A DNA stretch of 64,000 nucleotides, taken from contig QKWP01001111.1 in NCBI GenBank assembly GCA_003550325.1, forward strand, positions 36,315 through 100,314, read 5' to 3'. The notes beneath the pieces are model-generated. The model worked only from the letters and a program-made list of their open reading frames with translations, was not told the origin of the DNA and searched no databases. Shown here in pieces: positions 56,358 to 64,000 of the stretch. The position numbers were made by a program, and so were the translations under genes. Each line of letters begins with the position of its first letter. Within the stretch, counting starts at the first letter, position 1. Source of the stretch: Gigaspora rosea. Lineage: Eukaryota > Glomeromycota > Glomeromycetes > Diversisporales > Gigasporaceae.

Positions 56358-59300
56358 ATGACTAGAGTAAATAAAGCCTACCAAATTCATCTTGAACAAA
56401 TTGAAGCCCACAACATTAACTATCCATCTGCTCTTGCTACCACCGTTCTCCAACTTAGTCATCCAGATTTATCTTGTACTATCTGCTATCCACCTTATAG
56501 CTTTCATCGAAACTTTCGCCATTTTTCGAACGATTACAGAGACACTTATTTTGCTGGCCGATATTAACAAGTAACCATTGACACCTTATTCATATTAACT
56601 CATCCAAACAGCAATAATACTTGTAGAGCTGCTGCCCGTGATATTGTTTTCAGCTGCCGATACCATAATCCTTATTTGGACCCTAAAGAGGTTATTGCTG
56701 AATTACTTCGACGATTCACTCGATATACTCTTGCCACTACTCTACCAGCAGATTTTCCAGCAAATATCTTTGACCATCATATTGAAGGCCTCACTACTTC
56801 TACTCCTCCACTTGGCCGCCTTATTGACACACTTGATCACTTTTCACCTATAATTCAAACTACTGACGATCTTGAATTTAATCTTACACCTACCTCTCGA
56901 CCTGCACGTACCTTACAACCAGAAGATTTAGATAACCAAGCAGGACCTTCCCATTCCACTCACACTACTACCTTAGCACCTTACAACGAAGATACTACCC
57001 AAATACCTTTTCGTTCTACACTTGCACTTCCAACTTCTCCTCTTAGTGAAATTCCCCTTGACAATCCTCTTCCTATCCAACATACTCCCTCTCCAAACCG
57101 AGTTGCTCGATTCATCCAAAATCTTAACCCAGCCACATATTTTCAACGAACCACAGCAACCCCACCTCTACCTATAGTTACTGAAGTTTATCCTGAAACC
57201 CGTTTTTCACCTCATAATACTCCTCTACACACTTCTCCTTTACAACGCCAACAACAAATCTTTAATCCTCAACTAGATATTGTTCAGCCCCCGATAATTG
57301 GAGCTTATCCTGACCAAGAAATTGTTGAACCAGAAATTCATCAAGAAATAAATTTCACAGAAGAAAATTTAGAAGAAATAAATTTAGACGGAATTTTAGA
57401 CGTACTAACAGAAGTACAAGAAGAAGTAAATTTTCAAGAAGGATTAGAAGAAGAAAAAGTACACTCAGAACCAGAATCAGAAGGAACTATAGAAAACGAA
57501 GAATCAGAACCAGAATTAAACATGGGAGATCAAGCTTTACAAGATGCTGCACAAGCTATAAATGCTCTTGCTGCTGCCCTTGGACAAGGTGGTGAAAAAT
57601 CCCTAATCAAAATCGACTTTTATCGTGGTGATGGAACTCAGGACCCAGTTACCTGGGTTGAGGAATTTGAACGAGCTGCCAAGGCCAACCATTGGAGCCC
57701 TGCTCGCCAATTGGAGTTAGCTGCTGCTTATATGAAGGACAATGCCCAGGAATGGTTCTCTAGCCTTGCTAATGCCCCAACCCATTTCCATCATAACCGG
57801 CATGGCCAGAATGTAAATGGTGTTAATATCTATAGCTTTACTCACCTGTTCAAAGAAAAATTTAGCACTACCAAGCAAAAGGCTGCTTGGCAAAAACAAC
57901 TTTTTGAAATCAAACAAGGCACAGACACTGTTGATACTTACGTTAGCCGCTTTAAACAACTAAAAGGACATGTGGACCCTCTTAATAACTTCCCAGCTGC
58001 TGTTATGATCCAGTTCTTTATCCAAGGATTACGACCCGAATATGCTATGAATGTCCAAGCCGCTGAACCTGCTAACTTGGGCGCTGCTATTACTGAGGCA
58101 CGTAAATGGGAAACAGGACGAATGATGGCCTCTGAACATAATGCCAATGATACCAACCAAGCCATTGAGCGCCTTACTGAACAAATTGCCAAGCTCAGTA
58201 TAAATCTCGCTGAAAAACAAGCTGCTCCTCCTACCACTACTTCTGTCTACTACACTGACCAAAACAAGGACCGACCTCAATCCAATGCTGGAAATGCCAC
58301 ATGCTATTATTGTGGACAAAAGGGACATTTCATCCGGAATTGCCATACTCGATACCAGGACAACAGGAAGGACTACCAGGGATACCAATCCCGAGGCAGA
58401 AGCAGTAATTATTCCTCTAGGAATAACCGATCCTATGATAGATCCAGATTCAGAAACAGAAGCCAATCTAGGGATAGAAATTATAATCGTTCTGGATATG
58501 ATCGATCCAGGAGCCGAAGCCAGTCTCATGATAGATACAGAAATAACCGAAACCACCGCTCTTCTGATCGATCCAGATCACGCAATCGATCATCTACTCC
58601 TTATCCTCGTGATGTTTACACTCTCGACACTGCCAATGATTATACCTATGAACAATTTGAAGCCTTTCTAGTTAATGACTCTATTAGAACTGCTGTTGCT
58701 AATTATTTAGTTGAAAATCCCAAAACCACACAGATTCAGACACCTACCTATACCACTCCTGTCAAATGCAATATTAAACTTAATGGACAGCCCTACCATG
58801 CTGTAATCGACAGTGGTGCTGCTGTCAGTATGATTTCTAGCCAAGTTGTAAAAGAACTTGGATTGAAAATAGAAGCACCTTCTTCTAGCCTTATTGTCTC
58901 AGCCACCGGACCCTCTGTCCGACCCCTAGGCATAATTAAAAACTTATCAATTGAAATTGAAGGAACCACCATTCCCATGGATGTTGAAGTAATGAATGCT
59001 ACCTCTTATTCATTACTCTTAGGAAATGACTGGTCACAAAAGGTAGATGCCACCTACAGTTGGAAAAATAAGGCTTATACTCTTAGATGGAACAAAAAGA
59101 AAATCCATGTGCCCACTACTTATGAACACGACCAACCTTTACCTGCCCAACCAACCATTACTGATGAAAAGGAACTAGAAAAGTTCGAACAGGAATACCT
59201 CCGTCCAAAGGAAGCCTATGTGGTGGAAATTGAACCTGATAATTGGACAACCGTTACCCACAGATCCAGACCCAGCGCCTCATTCACTAAACAAAAATGT

Positions 59301-59414
59301 GGACGCTGTTACTCTTATAACCACCTTTATGCTGACTGTCCTAACAATGAATGTTATCGTTGTCGCCGTTACGGACACCTAGCTGCACATTGTCCTAAAC
59401 AAGCCCCCAAATGA
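56358..59414 (+). CDS. Gag-protease part of the Ty3/gypsy polyprotein
   Basis: Frame from ATG 56358 to TGA 59412-59414. It has one in-frame TAA at 56565-56567; sequence on both sides reads as protein, so the true N-terminus is probably the ATG 56358 rather than a later TTG (56676). In order: a Pro/Thr/Ser-rich region (to about 57330), an acidic stretch (57350-57510), a retrotransposon-Gag domain (about 57530-58130, with DPVTWVEEFERAA and FIQGLRPEYA), a CCHC knuckle (CYYCGQKGHFIRNC from 58302), an Arg/Ser-rich RNA-binding stretch (58380-58605), and a retropepsin with catalytic DSGA at 58809 and LLLGNDW downstream. Two more knuckles (from 59298 and 59349) follow. Gag packages element RNA in cytoplasmic particles; the protease cleaves the polyprotein. 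The internal stops make this copy suspect. Confidence 0.85.
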
Positions 59415-60680
59415 AATGTTTGCAAGACCTGCTCTCAACCTGGACATCTGTATAAGGACTGTCCTGATAACCTCTGTTACCAATGCAAACAGTATGGACA
59501 TATCAGTGCCAACTGCCCCCTGATGACCCAGATTCTTGAAAACCAACAATATCAATGTGGTTGCCAACCTCAGGAAGTAAATGCCAATTGGCTACCCCAC
59601 TTTTCTCCCTTTAGAGTTAACCATTGCTGTAAATGCAAGGTACCCAAAAGACCAGAAGAAATTAGGCTTTTTGAGCAAACCTTAATTTGTAAAGGATGTT
59701 GGATTGACTTCCACCAAGACCTAGATCCAGAAGACCCACGAAGTATAGAGTTCTTCACTAATGGCGAAGGCCGAGGAACGCTAATGAAATGTAAGCTCTG
59801 TAGAGAGCAAGGAATTAGATCTAAGATGATTAAACTAGACTCTATTCGAGAAGATACTCGGTTCTGCAACCTCGAATGCTTGTATGCATATAAAGCTGCT
59901 AAAGATGTAGAATGGAATTCAAACTACAACCTATGGACTCGAGTACGCCATTATACCGAATCCACCAGAAATGCAGGACATGCATATGATCTTAACCAAA
60001 GTCGGATCTATCGACTTGCCCAGATACAGATTGGAGAAAGTAATGAAGACCTCGCTCATGCTCTGGAGCCCCAGGCTGCTGACCTGTCTAACCAAGACTA
60101 TACCTATACTGAAGTCAATGTTATCATGAGAGCCTCCCAAGTACAATTAAGTGAAACTGAAGAGGAAACTCTACAAAGAATTCTAGAAGAGTCTTTTGAC
60201 ACTAGTCATCCAGACTTTGATCAAAGGAAAGCCATGGAAAACTTACAAAGGAATTTCCAAGGAACCGTTGGACTCTGTAAGGAATGTATTATGGCCAAAA
60301 AGAACACTGAGTTAGAACAATTTAACTCCTATTGTGAGGAATGTTATAAAGCACTTCACCCTCCTCCAGATCCAGAAGTTCTGTCTCCTCCAACCTCTCC
60401 AACACCGGAATTACCTATCGTTGCACCAATAAAAACTGTGTCAACAACTTTAGAACCCACAGACCTAGTCCCTCTCCTTCAGGAACAGATTAGGCAACAG
60501 GCCCAAATCATTGCTCTGCTACAGGAACAAGCTAAAACTTTTGAACACCAGGACCAGACCATAAAGGAATTACAAGCTCGAGTAAATTATTTTGAAAACT
60601 TTCACCATCGATTAAGAGATTTGTATAATGAATCCTCTTCCTCTGCCGCCTGTGATGATAGTGATGCTCAAAATTTTTGA
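59415..60680 (+). CDS. Cys-rich zinc-binding / coiled-coil module of the Ty3/gypsy polyprotein
   Basis: Same frame as Gag-protease, separated only by the TGA at 59412. It opens with two more CCHC knuckles (CKTCSQPGHLYKDC, CYQCKQYGHISANC), continuing the tandem array. Next come further Cys pairs: CCKCKVPKR, LICKGCW, KCKLC, FCNLEC and, later, GLCKEC and YCEEC. A Pro-rich linker (60360-60430) and a Gln-rich heptad-like region (LVPLLQEQIRQQAQIIALLQ, about 60465-60600) predict a coiled coil. The first ATG inside is 59523. I do not recognise this Cys-rich module from standard Ty3/gypsy elements, where protease is followed directly by RT. Possible roles are RNA binding or particle assembly (inference). 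It ends at TGA 60678-60680, at the slippery site. Confidence 0.75.
   Translation, partial: NVCKTCSQPGHLYKDCPDNLCYQCKQYGHISANCPLMTQILENQQYQCGCQPQEVNANWLPHFSPFRVNHCCKCKVPKRPEEIRLFEQTLICKGCWIDFHQDLDPEDPRSIEFFTNGEGRGTLMKCKLCREQGIRSKMIKLDSIREDTRFCNLECLYAYKAAKDVEWNSNYNLWTRVRHYTESTRNAGHAYDLNQSRIYRLAQIQIGESNEDLAHALEPQAADLSNQDYTYTEVNVIMRASQVQLSETEEETLQRILEESFDTSHPDFDQRKAMENLQRNFQGTVGLCKECIMAKKNTELEQFNSYCEECYKALHPPPDPEVLSPPTSPTPELPIVAPIKTVSTTLEPTDLVPLLQEQIRQQAQIIALLQEQAKTFEHQDQTIKELQARVNYFENFHHRLRDLYNESSSSAACDDSDAQNF
60671..60680 (+). promoter_or_regulatory. -1 ribosomal frameshift site, A AAT TTT then TGA
   Basis: In the upstream frame the codons are CAA AAT TTT TGA, so the heptamer A AAT TTT fits the X XXY YYZ slippery pattern and is followed at once by the stop. 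Slipping back one base continues directly into the RT frame, whose own upstream reach has no better start (TTG at 60677). A stimulating stem or pseudoknot downstream was not established. Frameshifting is established practice for Gag-Pol expression in such elements; its use here is inferred. Confidence 0.7.
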
Positions 60681-62206
60681 GTCATCCTGAGCAAGATCAA
60701 AAACTACTCGAAGATACAAACAATTCTAGACCCAGAATTATTCGAGAGATTTATACTGTGACTCAGGAAATAAAACCAAAAGTAGGACCCTTAACTACTC
60801 ACCAAGGAGCTCAATTTCGACAATTGCTTCTTGAATTTGCTGACCTCTTTGCAAAGGATATGACCCAACTAGGTAAAACTGACCTAGTAACCCATAGAAT
60901 CTTTACTGACAATGTACCTCCTGTCAGCTCTCGACCCTATATGGTACCTCTAACTGAACAAACATTTATTAATGAAGAGGTACAACGAATGTTGGATAAT
61001 AAGTTAATAAAAGAGTCCTCTAGCCCTTGGGCCTCTCCCGTTGTATTAGTAACAAAGAAAAATGGAAAGAAAAGATTTTGTGTAGACTATAGAAAACTTA
61101 ATGCCGTTACCAAGAAGGATCAATATCCTCTACCCCGAATAGATGAAATGCTTGACTCACTTGCTGGAGCTACTTATTTTTCCACCCTCGATCTTATGAG
61201 TGGATACTGGCAAGTAAAAGTACACCCAGAAGATAGAGAGAAAACTGCTTTCATTACCAGATACGGAACCTATGAGTTCAATGTCATGCCTTTTGGATTG
61301 TGTAATGCCCCTGCTACCTTCCAACGCCTTATGAATAAAGTTTACAAAGGCATAGCTTACAAATATGTAGTAGTATACCTGGATGATACCAATGTCTTTT
61401 CACGAACATTCGATGACCATATTAAACACCTAAGAGAAGTATTCACCAGGATACGTGAAGCAGGATTGAAGTTAAACATAGAAAAATGTAATTTTTGGAT
61501 GAAACGTCTACCTTTCCTAGGACATATAATAGAAGAAAAAGGAATCTCTCCAGATCCAGACAAGATTATTGCTGTTCAGAAAATTCAACCTCCAAAAAGT
61601 GTTACCCAGCTACGCTCATTCTTAGGCCTTGCTGGATACTACCGACGATTTATTAAACACTTCTCCTCCATTGCCCATCCTCTTAATCAATTGCTACATA
61701 AGGACAATACTTATGAATGGAATGACCAATGTCAAAAAGCTTTTGATGAACTGAAAAACCGGTTGACTACTGCCCCTATCCTTATCTATCCTGACTATAA
61801 ACAAGAATTTATTCTAGCCACTGACGCCTCTTATACCGGATTCGGAGCCACCCTGAGCCAGATACCTGAAGATAAAAAGGAACACCCAATTGCCTATGCA
61901 AGCAAAAGCCTGAAAAAGGAAGAAATGAACTATGGAGCAACTGAATTGGAATGTGCTGCCATAGTATGGGCTATTGAACATTTTCACAAATATTTTGGTA
62001 CAAGCCATTTTACGCTAGTTACAGACCACTCTGCTCTCAAATGGTTAAAGTCTTCTCAACCAAAAGGACGTCTAGGACGCTGGATGATGAAACTCCAACC
62101 CTACCATTTTACTATTGTACATAAACCTGGAAGAATCCATTCGAATGTTGATGCCCTTTCTCGATTACCGACCCAGACACACTCCTCTACTACTGCTGTT
62201 ACATGA
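60677..62206 (+). CDS. Reverse transcriptase-RNase H of the Ty3/gypsy element
   Basis: About 509 codons, lying in the -1 frame relative to the upstream module. RT landmarks: SPWASPVVLVTKKNG, FCVDYRKLNAVT, YPLPRIDEML, FSTLDLMSGYWQV (catalytic Asp), MPFGLCNAPATFQRLM and the YLDD box (residues 234-237, followed by TNVFS where most relatives have I/L-V-F-S), then FLGHII. RNase H follows with ATDASYTGFGA (Asp near residue 383), a TELECAAIVWA Glu, and VTDHSALKWL. It ends with NVDALSRLP, the usual end of the RNase H connection. It copies element RNA into DNA in the particle. All catalytic residues are present. Expression needs the frameshift at 60671. Confidence 0.92.
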   Translation: MSHPEQDQKLLEDTNNSRPRIIREIYTVTQEIKPKVGPLTTHQGAQFRQLLLEFADLFAKDMTQLGKTDLVTHRIFTDNVPPVSSRPYMVPLTEQTFINEEVQRMLDNKLIKESSSPWASPVVLVTKKNGKKRFCVDYRKLNAVTKKDQYPLPRIDEMLDSLAGATYFSTLDLMSGYWQVKVHPEDREKTAFITRYGTYEFNVMPFGLCNAPATFQRLMNKVYKGIAYKYVVVYLDDTNVFSRTFDDHIKHLREVFTRIREAGLKLNIEKCNFWMKRLPFLGHIIEEKGISPDPDKIIAVQKIQPPKSVTQLRSFLGLAGYYRRFIKHFSSIAHPLNQLLHKDNTYEWNDQCQKAFDELKNRLTTAPILIYPDYKQEFILATDASYTGFGATLSQIPEDKKEHPIAYASKSLKKEEMNYGATELECAAIVWAIEHFHKYFGTSHFTLVTDHSALKWLKSSQPKGRLGRWMMKLQPYHFTIVHKPGRIHSNVDALSRLPTQTHSSTTAVT

Positions 62207-63489
62207 ATTTGGATCAATACCAAAATTTAATAGGATACCTAGAAACAGACACACTCCCCTCTAATTTAACGGACAATGAAAAACGGACAATTATTAATCA
62301 ATCTAGACATTATAAAGTAAAGGACAAATTATTATATAAAAAGAATCGAAAAGACCCAGACAAACCTATTAGAGTAATCAAATGGACTGAAGTTGAACCT
62401 ATCCTGTATATGATGCATAGTCACCCTACCGCTGGACATTTAGGAACAGATGCTATGTATTATAAAATATCTGAACGATATTATTGGGACCAAATGTACA
62501 AAGATGTCCAAAATTATGTTCGCTCATGTGAAGTTTGCCAAAAACGAGGCAAAAGTAAAAGAAAAGAACCTCTCCACCCCATTCAAGTTGGAAGAGCCTT
62601 TGAACGAATAGGCATAGATCTAGTAGGACCCCTACCCATAACTAACCGCAACAATCGGTATATTATTGTTGCCACTGACTACCTTACCCGCTGGCCTGAA
62701 GCTAAAGCTGTACCAGATGCAGGTGCAGAAACTCTAGCAAAATTCATTTTTGAAGAAATTGTTTGTAGACATGGAGTCCCCAAGATTATTCTTTCTGATA
62801 ATGGAAAGAATTTCACTAGTGAAGTTGTTAGAATATTGTGTGAAAAGTTTTTGATAAAACACATATTCTCCTCACCTTATCACCCCCAGACCAATGGAAT
62901 GGTTGAAAGATTAAATAGAACACTTTGCAATTCTCTTGCAAAAGTTACAGAAAATATTGAAGATTGGGACCTGAACATATCTGCTGTACTGTTGGCATAT
63001 AGAACCAAAAGACATACAACCACTGGATATACCCCTTTCCACTTAGTATATGGTAGACAAGCTATTCTACCCATTGAAACTGTTATCCCCATAGACCCAG
63101 TTGACTCAGATGAAGAAATATCACTAGAAAACAGCATATTACAAAGAGCCTTTGAATTAATAGATGAATTACCATACCAACATAATGCTGCCAGAGAGAA
63201 TACAATTAAATCCCAAAAGAAACAGAAAGTTAGATTTGACTCCAGAATACAAAAAGAAGAATTTGAAATTGGTGACAAAGTTTGGGTACAAAGAAAAGAC
63301 ATAGAAGCCTCTCGCTCTGCAAAATTTGAAGAGAAAAGAATAGGACCATTTATTATTAAGGAAAAATTAAATAATGGCGCCTATAAACTGTGTACAATGG
63401 ATGGAAAAACATTAAAGCAGTATTACAATAGTGATCGTCTTGTTAAGTACTACGAGAAACAAGATTGGCAACCTATGATTGTCATTTAG
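62203..63489 (+). CDS. Integrase of the Ty3/gypsy element
   Basis: 428 codons from an ATG that overlaps the stop of the RT frame as ATGA. Zinc-binding HHCC (H74, H79, C109, C112), catalytic core D139, D199, E235 with exactly 35 residues between the last two (DD35E), including SDNGKNFTS and MVERLNRTL, then YGRQAILPIE and a C-terminal GPY/F-type module (KRIGPFIIKEKLNNGAYKL). It inserts element cDNA into chromosomes in the nucleus. In most Ty3/gypsy elements RT and integrase share one frame, so the 4-nt overlap is either a one-base indel in this copy or a reinitiation/frameshift junction. Otherwise intact; the stop is TAG. Confidence 0.92.
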   Translation: MNLDQYQNLIGYLETDTLPSNLTDNEKRTIINQSRHYKVKDKLLYKKNRKDPDKPIRVIKWTEVEPILYMMHSHPTAGHLGTDAMYYKISERYYWDQMYKDVQNYVRSCEVCQKRGKSKRKEPLHPIQVGRAFERIGIDLVGPLPITNRNNRYIIVATDYLTRWPEAKAVPDAGAETLAKFIFEEIVCRHGVPKIILSDNGKNFTSEVVRILCEKFLIKHIFSSPYHPQTNGMVERLNRTLCNSLAKVTENIEDWDLNISAVLLAYRTKRHTTTGYTPFHLVYGRQAILPIETVIPIDPVDSDEEISLENSILQRAFELIDELPYQHNAARENTIKSQKKQKVRFDSRIQKEEFEIGDKVWVQRKDIEASRSAKFEEKRIGPFIIKEKLNNGAYKLCTMDGKTLKQYYNSDRLVKYYEKQDWQPMIVI

Positions 63490-63507
63490 AATTTCCAGGG
63501 AGAAATT

Positions 63508-63534
63508 CTTAAAACGGATGGAAACACAGTGTTA
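63508..63534 (+). other. Polypurine tract and broken 3' LTR edge
   Basis: TTAAAACGGATGGAAACACA is purine-rich and stands where second-strand priming would occur. The following TGTTAC matches the first bases of the 5' LTR, after which similarity ends. Confidence 0.5.
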
Positions 63535-63535
63535 C

Positions 63536-64000
63536 CCCCTTAATTTATTGTGTATGGCGAACATTTTTTTTTAGAATCTAAGTTTACCCCACTTTTGCCC
63601 AAAATTAGAACCCTTTTTGTTTAAAAATAGAAACTTTAGGATATATAGAAAATCGAATTTTTGAATACGTAGAACGTTTGCTACTAAGTAATGTCAATCA
63701 ATATCGCTCCGTTTGAGTTGAAATTTTGACTGTATAACCAACAGAAGATTCTGCATCTTTTCCACTAAGCTTATCTTAGTACGAAAGCGTCACTAGAAAG
63801 CGCAAATCGACTTGACGGCATTTTTGATATGCAAGAAAATTTTCGGTCATGTGATCATCGTTACGAATTTTTGAGTCACATGATTAACACCGCGAAACAA
63901 TCACACAGCCCTATTCATTTAAATTAGCATGTACAACAATATTTTTTTTATTAGATTAGTCACCTTTATTCCACCATTGAGACTTCTAAAAACATTCTCC
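63536..64000. other. Flanking sequence, no gene seen
   Basis: Less AT-rich than the rest, no LTR similarity, no recognised coding or RNA gene. Confidence 0.45.

Larger units (their letters stand above)
55310..63535 (+). mobile_element. Ty3/gypsy-type LTR retrotransposon, 3' LTR lost
   Basis: Order: 5' LTR (55310-55924), primer site at about 55928, Gag-protease frame, zinc-knuckle array and Cys-rich module, RT-RNase H, integrase, purine-rich tract (about 63510-63528), then TGTTAC. RT before integrase defines Ty3/gypsy. Integrase ends in a GPY/F-type module and there is no chromodomain. After TGTTAC at 63529 the sequence no longer resembles the 5' LTR, so the 3' LTR is deleted or replaced. Coding regions are well preserved apart from two in-frame stops and one frame change. 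Confidence 0.85.

Noticed and set aside
58029..58671. Long alternative-frame open readings inside Gag
   Set aside because: They overlap the Arg/Ser-rich coding region and only mirror its codon bias; the Gag frame has the recognisable domains.
62880..63302. 140-codon minus-strand open frame
   Set aside because: It is antisense to the integrase core, which has complete catalytic residues.

Overview
The window looks like an AT-rich, repeat-laden fungal nuclear contig. The base composition, the short GT-AG introns of 74-87 bp in the one intact gene, the TTAGGG-type interstitial motifs and the style of the retroelement proteins together suggest an early-diverging fungus, most likely an arbuscular mycorrhizal (Glomeromycotina) genome. 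That assignment is inference; no taxonomic marker gene is present. Two runs of N (19306-19495 and 40783-40943) are assembly gaps.

Only one intact host gene is visible: a five-exon Major Facilitator Superfamily transporter at 22158-23989 (502 codons plus stop when spliced). It lies in a segment (about 21650-29400) that is duplicated at about 40350-50480, where the second copy of the gene (42139-46221) is a broken pseudogene. Comparing the two copies gives empty-site evidence for many insertions. In copy 1 these are hAT-like elements at 26778 and 28705, with further extra blocks at 24337, 24831 and 25585. In copy 2 they are a hAT-like element at 40586, Tc1/mariner-like elements at 41735 and 42607, and an LTR retrotransposon at 46255.

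Layout: 1-4860 minisatellites, a tRNA-headed SINE fragment and miniature DNA transposons; 4899-9902 a 5'-truncated non-LTR retrotransposon (16-bp target duplication) split by a pogo/Tc1-like element at 7674-9044; 9919-21640 AT-rich spacer with minisatellites, MITEs, a 5'-truncated SINE-like retroposon (18-bp target duplication) and a second SINE; 21650-29400 duplication copy 1; 29400-40350 spacer, foldback arrays, MITEs and one decayed coding stretch; 40350-50480 duplication copy 2; 50540-55000 spacer and a 2.6-kb composite palindromic element bounded by a perfect 9-bp direct repeat; 55310-63535 a Ty3/gypsy-type LTR retrotransposon.

The Ty3/gypsy element has an unusual layout. A Gag-protease frame is followed by a tandem zinc-knuckle array interrupted by TGA, then by an extra cysteine-rich/coiled-coil module. 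A slippery heptamer ending on a stop codon leads into the RT-RNase H frame, and a 4-nt ATGA overlap leads into integrase. No tRNA, rRNA or CRISPR locus was found. The best candidates for something new are the composite foldback element at 52361-54953, the extra Cys-rich module in the Ty3 polyprotein, and the roughly 1-kb tRNA-headed retroposon family.
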